Below are positions 45,136 through 58,000 of a stretch of 64,000 nt of DNA, piece after piece. A program made the translations under genes and the position numbers. Numbering within the stretch: position 1 is the stretch's first letter; each line of letters opens with the position of its first letter. The stretch lies in the NCBI RefSeq assembly GCF_022965805.1, contig NC_133101.1, positions 11,631,069 to 11,695,068 of the forward strand. The letters are read 5' to 3'. The notes beneath the pieces are model-generated. The model was not told the DNA's origin, did not search any database, and saw only the letters and a program-made list of their open reading frames with translations. Source of the stretch: Primulina eburnea (taxonomy: Eukaryota; Streptophyta; Magnoliopsida; Lamiales; Gesneriaceae).

Positions 45136-46975
45136 TATCACGCCTCAAGATCGGGGTTAGTCGACACCGAAGTTGTTCTATAACCACACACAATCGAAAA
45201 ACAACAAGCCTCATATTACAGTATAAACTAAAACCAGTTTATTTCATAAATACCATAAAAATGGAATTGTCATTACAACAGTAACTCTGACAATGAAAAA
45301 AATCTGCGGAAGCGTTATAACTTGAATTTAAAATTCAAAAGAACATATTCTTAATTAAAATTCTTCATGAGTCCACTATCAACCCAAAAACCGGTGTTTG
45401 ATTCTTCTTTCTCTATTTCTTCTTTTGATTTATCTGGAGAGAGTAGAGTAAGAGTTGGGTGATATGGTCATCACTCAGTAAGCGATGGTCGTTCGAGCAC
45501 AACATAACAAAACACATAAAAATATATACCATGCATAACATGACTCATACCACCTGCAAACCATTGACCAGACACTGAGATTCCTCTATTTTCCATAGTT
45601 TACTGATATCAGTCCCTAATTTTTACTCATCTAAGGGTGTGTTTGGTTGAGTGGATTAAATAAGGATAGATTAATAGTCAAATATTTATCGTTAAAATTT
45701 TAAGTTGTTTTAATATTCATTTTGACCCGGTTTAAGATCTAATTTTATGGATAACTATTTGATTAATAAAATTGGATCTTAAACCGGGTCAAAATGATTA
45801 TTAAAATATTTTAAAATTAACGATAAATATTTGACTATTAATCTATCCTTATTTAATCCACTCTATCAAACACACCCTAAGGGGGCGAGACCATATAACA
45901 GTTACAATCCCACCGTGTAAGGGCCATAAAAATATCTCATCGTGGTTCCACCCATATCCAGTCGAATTCTCAAATTGTCAATACATCATCATGCAACAAT
46001 CGTAACCAGAAGGAGGAAAAAAAGAATTTGCATTCGACTGAATTTTCAAAAACGAATATGCATATAACAAAAAATTAAATCTTCAAAACAATCCCACTAC
46101 CTTAGATTTGGAAGAAAAGATGAAGAATTCGAAAACCATAGAAGAATCATGCAATCGATACTTCGAAAACGCAGCAGCACATCGCTCAAAAAATCAGTCG
46201 TCTTGAAAAATTCATTGCGCCTTATTGAACTGTTGCACCGGGTTTAAATCTTTCACAGTACATTTAAAAGTACGTCAGCTAAATTATGAACAGTGATATC
46301 GGGTTTGGAATTATTTTAACCTGCTTATGGATGAAAAACTGTAGGTATGTTGTTCTCGCCTAAAATATGAGCAGTTTTTTGTAAAGGCTATAAACGAACA
46401 TCCAGCCGTTGGATTTGGCCAAAATTTGGATATATTATTTGAAACATATAGAATCATATTATGATTGGTGGAGATTGTAGTCTGAGCATTTTAGCGAGAG
46501 AAATAATTTTCTGAACTTTGAGAGAACTTTAATGACTTGTGCAGAATTTGGGAGAGTTATTTCGAAATTTTGAGTGTAATATGAGGTATAAACTTTGAAT
46601 GGGAGCTTCTTTTATTTATAGAAGGGTGAATGCTATCCAGATCGTGCATTATCTTCTATTTTAAACCTTTGAATTAAATTTTGTATCTAGGATAGATTAT
46701 CATCTCCTATCTATCTCATTATCCTTATCCATATATTCTATATTTTTTTTATCATATATCTTTATCTTGTATTTATATATCCCAAAAATCAAAATATATG
46801 CATATTATCTTCTTAAATTTTGAACTCACTAGATAATTGTACACACAGATTTAATTATCTCACACAACTTTATATAATTTTAATAATCTTAAATTAAAAA
46901 AAAAAAACTTGTTAACTTAATACAAATTTCGAGTACAAAAATAATACACCTAGCTTGAAATTTGCGGGTTTTACA
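45136..46975 (-). repeat. Gypsy solo LTR carrying a MITE
   Basis: Same LTR family as 10632-11959, in the same orientation. It begins TATCACGCCTCAAGATCGGGG (normally TGTCACGCC) and ends GCGGGTTTTACA. ACAAC flanks both sides (45131-45135 and 46976-46980), though the surrounding ACA microsatellite weakens that evidence. Without the inserted MITE and its duplication the LTR is about 1.6 kb. The internal phrase CTAATTTTTACTC...CTAAGGGGGCGAGACC matches the 10632 copy. Confidence 0.82.
45635..45877. mobile_element. Long-inverted-repeat MITE, PIF/Harbinger-like
   Basis: 243 bp with ends GGGTGTGTTTGGTTGAGTGG and, inverted, AGGGTGTGTTTGATAGAGTGG. The arms extend inward for about 100 bp as a near-perfect inverted repeat (TTAAATAAGGATAGATTAATAG on one arm). 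TAA flanks both sides (45632-45634 and 45878-45880). The related LTR at 10632-11959 shows the unoccupied sequence TCTAAGGGGGCGAGACC near 11010, with a single TAA. A 3-bp TAA/TTA duplication is typical of PIF/Harbinger MITEs. Confidence 0.88.
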
Positions 46976-46980
46976 ACAAC

Positions 46981-47436
46981 AACAACAATAATAAAAATAA
47001 TCTATATTATTTAATAATTTTTGAGAGGCTTATAAAAACCATTGGTGTGAGGACACCATCTTTTCATCCGATTTTACCCTTTTCTTTCACAATTTCTTTT
47101 CTTAATAAATTTTATTCATCTCTTCACATCACAAAGAAACTGACTCAAGTTTTCCTTCCTCCAACAGTTTCTTCCCCAAATTTCCACCATCGTGAGACAC
47201 TGAAAATCCATTTTTGCTCCGGTTCTTTCCTTCTATTATACATTTGTTCTCTCTTTTGATTTAAGATTTTGTATAAATCCATTTTTGCTCCGCCAAGAAT
47301 TGTCTTATGAGACAAACCCTGGGTTTTTATTTTGTTTCAATTGGAATCAGAAAATTCATGGTGGGATTACATGAATTCCTATTGATCCCAAATCCCTCTT
47401 CAAGAAGAAAACCAACAATCATACAACCCACAAAGA
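46981..47436. other. Unassigned stretch between two solo LTRs
   Basis: An open frame at 47047-47259 has no recognisable domain. A short segment, AAATCCATTTTTGCTCCG, occurs twice (near 47206 and 47275), suggesting a small duplication of about 70 bp. It could be a fragment of an untranslated leader, but nothing supports a gene. Confidence 0.4.
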
Positions 47437-47441
47437 TCATT

Positions 47442-48823
47442 TGTCACGCCCCGAGACCGAAGCGTCGGTGACATCCTGTATTGTTAAACAATTAAGCCTC
47501 GTTAGAAAATGGCCAAAAACTAGTCTTTACAATGACAATAGAATAATAATTTAATTGCAGTAATGCGGAAGAGAAACAAATGAAAATGTAAAAATCTTGA
47601 TTCTTGATCTTGTCATTCCATCACCATCCCCAGAAAGCTTCTTGTTCCTCATCATTCATTTTCTCTTCATTCTTATCTGATAGTTGTAAGAGGTGAGTGT
47701 TTTGGGAAACACTCAGCAAGTGGAGGTCGATTGATTTCCAAATATAGAACTTAATTTTCTTAAAACATTTTTTTAACAAATTTCCAAAACTTATTACTTT
47801 TAAATTATCATAACATAATCAAATCAAATATGAGACAAAGGTTATCAGACGAATCAGAGCAGTTCAAAAGCAAATAAGAAAAATTCAGAACGAACACAAT
47901 ACTGTTACTCATCTCATTTCTATGGTCAAATTGTCCTCAATATGTTAGTCATCTAAAGGGTGAGGCTAGAACACAGTTTTATACTCACCGATGGGGGCCA
48001 GACAGAACACAGTTTTATACCCACCGATAGGGGGCCAGAAAACGGTATATACCTACCGATGGGGGCTAGAACAAAATTACAATTATCGTTCTATTTCAAA
48101 TCGATTGTAACAATGTATCACAGAATTCAGATTTATCAATCAGAGCTTATCAAATTTTTGAACGAATACAGTAGAATTAAAAAGCGTCGAAAAACAGAAA
48201 GAACAAACTAGAAAGAACGTATCATCTATCGAAATTTTAAAAAGGAAAGACTGAAATTTTCGAAAATAATGACACACACACATGCATGTCATGATGTATA
48301 TATAAAATTACAAACAAATACGTAACGAAAACCCACTTACCGAAATGCGTAGGTGCTTCGAAATTTGCAGATTTTTGAACGAAGTTTCTTCCGAAGTTTG
48401 GACAGTACTTCGGCGTGTTGCTTGAGCAATTTATGCCGTCAATCCAGCAGCACCTCGACGTATTTGCTTGAGCACTCGAACTGCACAAAGTTAGTTCTTC
48501 TTTCTCCCTTGCCTTGGCCGAAATTTGGTTGCTTTATGGAGAGGAGTAGACGAAATTTTGTATGGCTTTTTGGTGTGTTTTTCCTTCACCTTTTGAGTGC
48601 CATTTATAGAGGAAAACTTTGTCCCTTCATCTCCCCCACGACTTTGTCCCTTCATCTTCCCCACGAAATGAAATGGATGTAGTCAAGGCTATCTCAAGCA
48701 CCAACGGTCACATAAACTTTCTAAAGGGTCATTTCTTGCATAATTAATTTGTCCAATATCTTAGCTCCTCCTTTAACTCCATATTCCTTACATGATTTAC
48801 TTCGGAAATTCCGGGTTCTCATA
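47442..48823 (-). repeat. Gypsy solo LTR
   Basis: Begins TGTCACGCCCCGAGACCG and ends CCGGGTTCTCATA, so on the minus strand it reads TATGAGAACCCGG...GGGGCGTGACA. Flanks are TCATT (47437-47441) and TCGTT (48824-48828), 4 of 5 matching. It contains a tandem repeat at 47960-48075 in which CAGTTTTATAC...CACCGATGGGGGCCAGA-like units recur about three times. Confidence 0.7.
47960..48075. repeat. Short tandem repeat inside a solo LTR
   Basis: Three imperfect units of roughly 40 bp, each containing ACCGATGGGGGCYAGA or ACCGATAGGGGGCCAGA. Confidence 0.75.
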
Positions 48824-48828
48824 TCGTT

Positions 48829-50694
48829 CGCCACACTCAACAACCCTAAAATACAAATTTTAATTCCTTTTTTTAAAATTTTTCCTTGATTTAATTTATT
48901 TTCAGAGTTTTGCAGCAAATGACCCTTAAGAAGCGTATGATTTTTCTTATTCACCTAGGTATTTATAGTTTTCCTTGAGTCACGAATTGGTGTATATGTT
49001 TTATCTTCATTACGCTCATGTTCTCATTCCCTTAATTTCCTTTGCAATCTATTTTACTAAATAAGCTTTCAATAAAAGAAAATTATCACAAACTCTCTAT
49101 TATTCAATTTTCAAGGCTATGGATTATTTGCTACCGCAAAGAGAAGGGGCCGGAGTTCCTTCATTATACATCTACACATGAATAAACCATAAGAAAAAAA
49201 AAAACTTTGCAGTAGACATGGATAAAAGCATCGGAAGATAGTTACCCGGAAATTTGTTCTCTAAAACAAAAAACAGAAAACAAATTCCCACTCAATATAA
49301 ATTTCCTTAGTTTTAATTCTTTATGCTTCCTCATTCAATTGGTTTTATGTGTTTTATATTAACAAAAAGGTGTTTTGTGCTAATGATATGCTTCATTTGG
49401 GTACATACAATTTCTACAATTCTACAGTATTTTATTGGCTAACAATGACCTCTTTCTTTTCTTCGCCAGATGTTCATGGATAATGCTTTCTTCAATTAGG
49501 TGAGCTTGAGGAAAGTATTATAAAAAAATAGTTACTTTATTCTGATTTTGACAGTTTATGATCTCTTGATAAATTTTAGGTGCGGACATATCATTAATGT
49601 ACTGATTAGTGGTTTTGGTGACACCCTGCTTGAACATATATATTAGGAGGCTTCACGGTGACATTCTTCTAGCCCAATTGTTGGTTGCTTTTTGGACATA
49701 CCCAAAATATATTGGTTTGATTATCATATAGTATGTGTTAGGTTCTGGAATATAATTTGTGTTTAATTGTGCTATTAATTTTAGCAAAGGTGTCTTTCAG
49801 GTATTGGATATGATTTTCTCATTGATTTAGAGATACTCAAAATGATGTCCATATTATGCTTTTTTCATGTCCGTATAATGCTCAAAAAAAAAATTGGTGT
49901 TTGTATTATGCTCAGAGAAAATAAATTGATGTTCATGTATGCAATATATAATATTTATTTTGTCATTATTAAATTTACATGATTTCACATAATATCATAA
50001 TTAAAACAAGTATTTTAAAAATAAAAATATATTACATGTATGCAATATATTATGCATGCAACGCGTGTGCATCGGTCGCTATTTTATAATAATAACCAAT
50101 CAAGGAGTGTAGTTCATTGTTAGTATGATTTGAATTTTATTCTTCGTATTTTATCTTAATCTTTCGATACAATTATCTCGATCTGTTGATGTCCTTCCAT
50201 TCAAGATCTTATCGATCAAGGTAATATCCTAATCCTTTTAATTACTATGTTTTCTCCCTGTTAGTTAACCATGTACTCCAATCACTCGATGAAATGTCTC
50301 AGTAAAAGCATTTTTAGTTGTTACTGTCGGTCTGAATCTCATGATGTGAAGACGAATAACCGATGTTTGACAATCTAATACATATATTTGAGTTGATTAA
50401 CATGTGTCCATATGGATATTTACCTAATCTTTTCTTTTGAAAACATGTCACAAAAGTGTTTGCTCAGTGGTTTGGTTTGTGCATATATGGTTCTTCATCA
50501 TTTTTCAGTGTTTTTAATTTTATTTTGTGTGCAAAGCTGTAGATCATGGAGTTTAACATATAATTCTTGTAATTTTTTTTGTCCTTTTTTATTTTTGTTT
50601 TTGGGGTTTTTTTATTCGTTAATGTTTATAAGGAATTCTAACTTAGATTTTGGAATATGTTTATACGAGAAGTACTTACTTTTTTTACTATTTA
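48829..50694. other. Non-coding stretch
   Basis: AT-rich. Open frames such as 50412-50741 are Phe/Leu-rich translations of low-complexity sequence with no domains. Nothing recognisable. Confidence 0.5.
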
Positions 50695-51184
50695 TTTATC
50701 ATTTATTTATCATCACAAGAAAGAAGAAATATACTTCTTGATTACAAAAAATCAAGTATTATTCATGTTTATTGGTTTCGTAAATGGTTTAATATAAAGA
50801 ATTTCAACAAAACAATAAAATGTTTAAAATTCGTTTTTATTTTTTCAATTATTTAAAAAATCAGTTTAGAGAATATTATTCATATTTGTTCCTATCTTTT
50901 AGGATTCTTTCTCCATTAGTTTAATGTTCAATAGTGCAATTTATATTTTATTTTTTCGGATTATAAAGTCTAAATTGCAATCTAGAGAATATTTTTTCCG
51001 ATTTTTTTCCTCTCTCTTCCTATTCTTATTTAGTTGCTATATTCATTTATCCTTTTTCCCACCATTATATTTTTGTAACCATCCACATTATTTTAAATTT
51101 TAAATATTAACTGCAATTTATATTTAATTGTCTCATATCTCTTCATCTCTTTTTACTATTTCTCAAATTGCTATATATTATTTT
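50695..51184. repeat. Duplicated non-coding block, copy 1
   Basis: Shares long similarity with 53015-53440: TTATCATCACAAGAAA, TTTTTCAATTATTTAAAAAA, GTTTAGAGAATATTATT, GTGCAATTTATATTTTATTT, CTTATTTAGTTGCTATAT and TTGTCTCATATCT occur in the same order in both. Copy 1 is interrupted on its right by the solo LTR at 51185. Confidence 0.75.
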
Positions 51185-52344
51185 TGTGAGAACCTGAAAT
51201 TCCAGCAGTAGCAGCAGATAGCATAATATCAGCAGCAACTCATATTTCAGAAGATGGCATTTTCCAGCAGACCAAAATCCAGCAGATTAGAATCCAGCAG
51301 ACAGAATCCAGCAGCAGAAGAGCGAATTCCAGCAGACAATTACTTTCAGCTTAGACTTGTAACCGAAACATTACATGGAATAAAGGCTGTTAATGGCAGA
51401 TTATGGTCATTAATAGGGAGGCTAACAGTCAGATTTTGGCCTATAAATAACACCCACAAGTCTCTGAAATGGGTTACACAAGATTTGAGAGTATCACATA
51501 AATTTCGAGTTAAGAGATAGTGCATTTGTCAAGCAGCAAAATCCAGTAGCGAGAGCAACCAGATTTCCAGTAGACTTCAACCGAAATTCTAGCAAATTAC
51601 GGTAAGTGGGCTTATGTATAAATATCTTGAAATCCGTTTGATAATTCTGTTTTAAAGTTCAGTCTCTGTATGATTTCTGATATATGATTTTGAAGCACTG
51701 AAACTTCCTAGTGAACTAATGGTAGGAATATATATTCTGAACATCTCTGAATTCTGATTCTGATTCTGATTCTGGCCTCACCCCTTAGAGGAGAGAACAT
51801 ATAGGGGACTGATATCAGTTTAGCCATGAAATTCACTAACGTGTTCAGTTCTTACTAATTCTGATTTCTGTTCTGACACCTGTAAATTCTGAATTCTGAT
51901 TCCTGCTATGAAATACGAGTTTTCTGTATATTGTTGTATTACTGTTTCTGTATTAAAATGATTTTCGAAAAACTGGGAGTTATTCCTGCCCCTGCTTACT
52001 GAGTGACAATCATATCACTCACCCACCAAACCCATCTCAGATAAAAACGAGGAAGAAAATTAGAAGAAGAGGAGCAAATCCAGTTCTGGGGCTGGTGAAG
52101 AAGATTATTGTTATCAGTTTATTTTTATGTTAATTCCGCTGTACTTGTTAAGACGCTGTTAGGTCTAGTTTTACATTTTCGCTGTAAAACATCAGTATTC
52201 GAGTTGTAACAGACAATTGATTTATTTCGTATTATGAATAAAAGACTGGTTTTTTTTGAATTCTGTACTCTGAGGCTGGTTTTTTTCGAATGTAAATTTG
52301 AGAGCAACGCCGGTTTCAACCAACCCCCGTCCCGGGGCGTGACA
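51185..52344 (+). repeat. Gypsy solo LTR, plus orientation
   Basis: 1,160 bp starting TGTGAGAACCTGAAATTCC and ending CCCCGGGGCGTGACA with intact TG...CA ends, flanked by a perfect ATTTT duplication (51180-51184 and 52345-52349). The first 200 bp hold many CCAGCAGA units. The open frame at 51254-51520 is a translation of those units and U3 sequence, not a gene. Its termini match the family of 10632, 45136 and 47442 in opposite orientation. Confidence 0.9.
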
Positions 52345-52356
52345 ATTTTCATTTGT

Positions 52357-52446
52357 TGCTATATTACATTTTATTCCCTCTTACCCTTCTCAACTGAAAA
52401 TTGCTATATTACATTTTATTCCCTCTTATCCTTCTCAGCTGAAAAT
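52357..52446. repeat. Tandem duplication of 45 bp
   Basis: Two head-to-tail copies (52357-52401 and 52402-52446) of a segment starting TGCTATATTACATTTTATTC, with two visible differences. Confidence 0.9.
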
Positions 52447-53014
52447 CATCTTCTTTAAATTCAAAGACCGAGTGTCCAATTCTCAGGAAGAGCATTTCGA
52501 TCTCCAATTTGAATTCGCTGTTATGTTATCTCGCAATTCTTTTGTCATTGTACATTGCTTACAGTTAAATAAATCCTTAAATCTACATTCATTTTTCTTG
52601 GATTCAGCTTCTTGATTTCATATAGTTGGTCATTAGCTCAAAACTTATGTATCACTTAAGAGTTTGTTATAGTTTATTTGGATTTCTTGAGAAGTCGTTG
52701 AATTGTGATATAATGGTTTCTCTTGCCAAGAACCTGAGAGTTGACCCAAATTTACTTTATGTAGTATTATTCAATTTTTTCTGCAAAACTACTTCACTTT
52801 CATTTTATTACCCATCATATAAAGAATGTTTGTTAATAAATTTTTTCCCCGCAAAAAATACATATTTAAGCGATGGTGAATGTGCAAAAGAAATTTTTTT
52901 TAATAAATGCAATATAATTTCTTAACCACAACTTTTATTTCTTATATTTAATTACTGACTTTTTTATACAATTGTTATATTTATTAATTTGATTCAACGT
53001 TTCACTGCATAATA
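52447..53014. other. Non-coding stretch
   Basis: No supported gene. The open frame at 52626-52925 has no recognisable domain. Confidence 0.5.
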
Positions 53015-53440
53015 CTTGATTTATCATCACAAGAAATTTTTTAAAATTCGTTATTATTTTTTCAATTATTTAAAAAAAATTAAAATCCGTTATTATTTAA
53101 AAATGCAGTTTAGAGAATATTATTTATATTTGTGCCTATCTCTTAGGGTTCTTTCTCAATTAGTTTAAATGTTATATCATTAGTGCAATTTATATTTTAT
53201 TTTTTCAGATTATAAAGTCTGAATTTCAATCCAGAAAATATTTTGTCCGATTTTTTTCTCTCTCTTCCTACTCTTATTTAGTTGCTATATCCATTTACCC
53301 TTTTCCCTGCCATTATATCTTTGTAATCATACACATTATTTTAAATTTAAATATTAAATACAATTTAGATTTTATTGTCTCATATCTATTCACCTCTTTT
53401 TACTCTTTCTCATATTGCTATATGTGTTTCTTTTATTTCG
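53015..53440. repeat. Duplicated non-coding block, copy 2
   Basis: Second copy of the block at 50695-51184 in the same orientation. Element E is inserted about 50 bp beyond its end. Confidence 0.75.
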
Positions 53441-53489
53441 TTGGTACATTAAATTTTATTCCAATAACTAAGAAAAATCTCATCCCATC

Positions 53490-54871
53490 TGTAGTGATCC
53501 GTTCCAGAATCACCTACTAATCAGAACTTAAGCATGCAAAATTAACATTTAAAACTGAATCAGGTAAACAGCGGAAAAACAGTAATACAACCCAATCGAA
53601 TCTGTAAGTACAAAATACTTAAACAACCAGATCGAACTAAATACCAAGAACAAATACCAACAACTACAGGTCAACCTCTGCCAGCTCCCTGTCCACTCCC
53701 TCCTGGACCATCCAACCTGAGACCTGCCCCATCGAATAGGGTGTCCAAAACAGAGATAAACCGAGGACGTGAGCATAAAACGCTCAGCACCGAAAGCATG
53801 AGTATACAAGACTATGACATGCATGTATGCAAAATGTACTGGATACCAGGATCTGGGTATATCGAAATACTGCTCAGATAAATGACGTCAAGGTATGTAG
53901 CACTCTGCGCCGTCGCACCAGGAGGTGGCTCCCATACCAAAATAAACCTGTGGATATACCGGTGACCTGACCACCGTCGGCCAACGGGGTCCAACCATCC
54001 ACAACAAACGAGGGCTGAGCACCCTCTCAACAGGCTATCTCAAAGATAATCAGGCTCAACATGATTATGCAAATGCCGCATAATAAACCATGCATCATAT
54101 GACAGATAATAATGCAACATATAAACATGCAACACATAGTAAAGCATACTCAATCCTGCTATCTCGGATAGTACTTTCGTACCTCAAACCAGTAGATCCT
54201 AGCAATCAGCCCTAGAATCAAGCCTACAATCCAAGTGATACCATATCACTAAACCACATCTAAAAGCCTTAACTAGACTAATAGATACTCCCAAATCTCA
54301 AAGGGAACCCAGAACTATACCTGCGTCCGTAGTCAGCCCACTGATGCCGCTAGCCCCCAACTAGAGCACAGCTCCGCTACAAAACCAGTAGCTCCCCGCT
54401 AGTGCCCGAACCTCGGGAAAAGACTAGAAACCCATCAGAAACGACTAAAACGCTCTGGAACTCTCGGAATTGGTGAGTGAAAAGTGAAGCCTCGCGCTTC
54501 TATTTATAGACAACGATCGGAAGATCCGATCCACTTCGGAAGATCCGATCCGGTGCACTTCGGAAGATCCGATCCACTTCGGAAGATCCGATCCGGTGCA
54601 CTTCGGAAGATCCGATCCACTTCGGAAGATCCGAACTCTGCATGTCTTCCACGTGTCCAGCCACCTGTCTTCGGACGATCCGAACCCTGATCGGACGATC
54701 CGAACTCTGACATGACATGACTCGTCTGACTCCGAACAGAACGGTCCATCCGAACCCACTTCGGACGATCCGAACCAACTTCGGACGATCCGAACCCGGT
54801 TCGGTCCTTCCGATCCCACCGAAATACAATTAATCCAATAATTAACTCAAATTAGGCATCGGGATACTACA
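53490..54871 (-). repeat. 3-prime LTR of Gypsy E
   Basis: Minus-strand LTR starting TGTAGTATCCCGATGCC and ending GGTTCACTACA-like text (here GGATCACTACA). It holds the palindrome array at 54516-54817 and a TATA box at 54500-54508. Confidence 0.93.
54516..54817 (-). promoter_or_regulatory. Palindrome array in U3 of the E 3-prime LTR
   Basis: About ten copies of TCGGANGATCCGA (arms TCGGA and TCCGA, 3-bp centre) plus degenerate copies and a CACGTG G-box. The array ends about 10 bp from the TATA box. Reading frames through it give repetitive RSGSDLPK-like text on both strands that should not be called as genes. Confidence 0.75.
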
Positions 54872-55010
54872 TTCTCCCCCTCTAAAAAGGATTTCGTCCG
54901 CGAAATCGAGTCTGAAGAATGACAATTCTGAACAACAATACATTCAACTTAAGAATGAATTACAACTGAAAGTACAACTGAAATTACAATCATAACTGAA
55001 AATACTACAA

Positions 55011-58000
55011 CTAGAACAACTCTGGATGCTCTGACCGCATGCGACTCTCTAGTTCCCAAGTAGCTTCTTCAGTACCTCGGCGCTGCCACTGCACTAAGAC
55101 AAGAGGAATAGTCTTATTCCGCAGTACCTTATCCTTCCGGTCTAAGATCGAAACCGGTCTTTCTACAAAAGACAAATCCGGATTCAGCTGAACTTCTGTT
55201 GGATGCAAAACATGAGACTCATCCGCTACGTATCGTCTCAACAAGGACACATGAAACACATTGTGAACACTAGACAGATACGGTGGCAAAGCTAATCTGT
55301 AGGCCAAGTCTCCCACACATTCTAAGATCTCAAAAGGACCAATGAATCTCGGAGATAGCTTACCCTTGAGTCCAAATCTCAGAATCCTCCGAAAAGGTGA
55401 TACCTTGAGAAACACTTTCTCGCCTGCATCAAAATGAAGAGGTCTGCGCTTGGAGTTCGCATAACTTGCTTGTCGATCCTGAGCAGTCTTAATCCGCTGT
55501 TTGATCACAAGAACTTTGTCCATGGCCTGCTGAATCAATTCCGGACCCTCGACCTGTCGTTCTCCGACTTCTTCCCAGAACAGGGGAGTACGACAACGTC
55601 GACCATACAATGCTTCAAACGGAGACATACCAATACTCCTATGAAAACTGTTGTTGTATGCAAACTCTATCAGTGGCAGATGATCCTGCCAAGCTGGCCC
55701 GAAATCCATCACACAAGATCTCAACATATCCTCAAGAGTACGAATAGTCCTCTCTGACTGACCGTCAGTCTCTGGGTGATATGCAGTACTCAAACTCAAG
55801 GTAGTGCCCAAAGCTTGCTGAAAGCTGCCCCAAAATCTAGATGTAAATCGAGGATCTCTGTCACTAACGATACTCACGGGCACACCATGAAACCGTACAA
55901 TCTCCTGAATGTACAACCGTGCCATCCGATCGAAAGTGAAATCTCTGTTATATGGAAGAAAATGGGCAGACTTAGTAAGCCGATCCACTACCACCCAGAT
56001 AGCATCTCTATTCCCCACAGACATAGGCAAGTGAGTCACGAAGTCCATCGTGATATGCTCCCACTTCCACTCCGGAATAGGAAGATTCTGCAACAAACCT
56101 CCAGGTTGTCGATACTCAGCCTTCACCTGCTGACAGACTAGGCACTTGGAGACATACTGATAAACATTACGTTTCATACCTTTCCACCAAAATCGAGTCC
56201 TCAAATCCTTATACATCTTGTTGCTCCCTGGATGAACACTCAACTTGCTACGATGAGCCTGGGACAAAATCTCCTCCCTCAAAGTGTCATCTTCCGGTAC
56301 AACAACACGACCAGATAAGCACAAAAGACCCTCGGACTGATAGTGGAATCCAGAAGTATTATCTCCATCAGCCAACCGAGCTAATTTCTGAACCTTAGAA
56401 TCAGACATCTGAGCATCTCTAATCCGAGAATACAAAACTGGCTCGGACAAAATAGTAGCTATACGGATACTCTCTGTTCCCTTCCGATGCTTACAATTGA
56501 ATCTCATCGAACAGAAATCCTGAATAATCCCAGATACAGCACAAGTCTGAAGAGCAGATAACCTCACCTTGCGACTAAGAGCATCGGCCGTGAGATTCGC
56601 AGATCCTGGATGATACTTGATCTCACAATCGTAATCCTTGAGTAGATCCATCCAACGACGCTGACGCATGTTCAACTCAGCCTGAGTGAACAGATACTTC
56701 AAACTCTTATGATCAGTGAAGATCTCAAATCGCTCACCATACAGATAATGGCGCCAGATTTTCAAAGCAAAAACGATCGCTGCTAATTCCAGATCATGAA
56801 CAGGATAGTTTTCCTCATGAGGCTTTAACTGTCTCGACGCATAAGCAATCACATGCTCATTCTGCATCAGAACACACCCTAGTCCCTGTAAAGAGGCATC
56901 GGTGTAAACACTGAAACCACCAGATCCAGACGGTAAAGCCAAAACAGGCGCAGATGTCAAACGTCTGCGAAGTTCCAAGAAACTCTCTTCGCACTCTGAT
57001 GTCCACTCAAATGAAACATCTTTCCGAGTGAGCTGAGTGAGTGACTTAGCAATCTGAGAGAAGTTGACAATGAAACGGCGATAATACCCAGCCAATCCCA
57101 GAAAACTGCGGATCTCGGCTACTGTCGTCGGACGCGACCAGTTCAACACCGCTTCCACCTTACTTGGGTCAACTGAAACTCCCTTGCTAGAAATGACATG
57201 ACCAAGGAATACAACCCTGTCAATCCAAAACTCACATTTACTCAACTTCGCATAAAGCTGATTCTCGCGAAGTGTCTGTAAAATAATCCTTAAGTGTTGT
57301 GCGTGTTCTTGCTGATCATGCGAATAGATTAAGATATCATCTATAAACACCACAACAAACTTATCCAAGAAATCCCGAAATACCCGATTCATCAGATCCA
57401 TAAAAACTGCTGGTGCATTCGTCACCCCAAAAGGCATAACCAGAAACTCATAATGCCCATACCGGGTCCTGAATGCAGTCTTCGATATGTCTCCCTGATG
57501 AACTCGAAGCTGATGATAACCAGACCTTAAATCAATCTTGGAATATACAGAGGTACCTTGCAGTTGATCAAATAAATCATCAATCCGTGGCAACGGATAC
57601 TTATTCTTTATCGTAGCACGATTCAACTGCCGATAATCTATGCAGAGCCGCATAGAACCATCCTTCTTTTTGACAAAAAGAACTGGTGCTCCCCACGGGG
57701 ACACACTGGGTCGAATATACCCCTTGTCAAGAAGATCCTGCAACTGCTGTTTCAATTCTTGCATCTCCGATGGAGCTAAACGATAAGGAGCTCTAGAGAT
57801 TGGTGCCGTGCCTGGCACTAAATCAATGCCGAAATCCACTTCCCGAACGGGAGGAAAACCAGGAATCTCCTTGGGAAAAACATCCGGAAAATCGCAAACC
57901 ACTGGAATGTCACTGATACCGACACTAACTGCGGACGAATCAATAGCATAGATAAGGTAGCCTTCCCCGCCCGACTCTAAAGCACGACAGGCTTTCAGAG

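Noticed and set aside
47047..47259. 70-codon open frame as a small gene
   Set aside because: No domain, no supported splice or promoter context; sits between two solo LTRs.
50412..50741. 109-codon hydrophobic open frame suggesting a membrane protein
   Set aside because: Phe/Leu content follows from T-rich low-complexity DNA; no conserved motif or gene context.
51254..51520. Open frame of 88 codons rich in Ser/Arg (CCAGCAGA repeats)
   Set aside because: It lies wholly inside a solo LTR with confirmed ends and is a translation of U3 repeats; no domain.
54445..54829. Several overlapping open frames on both strands with repeated RSGSDLPK-like text, repeated at 60480-60864
   Set aside because: They are translations of the TCGGA/TCCGA palindrome array in the E LTRs, present twice only because LTRs are duplicated.
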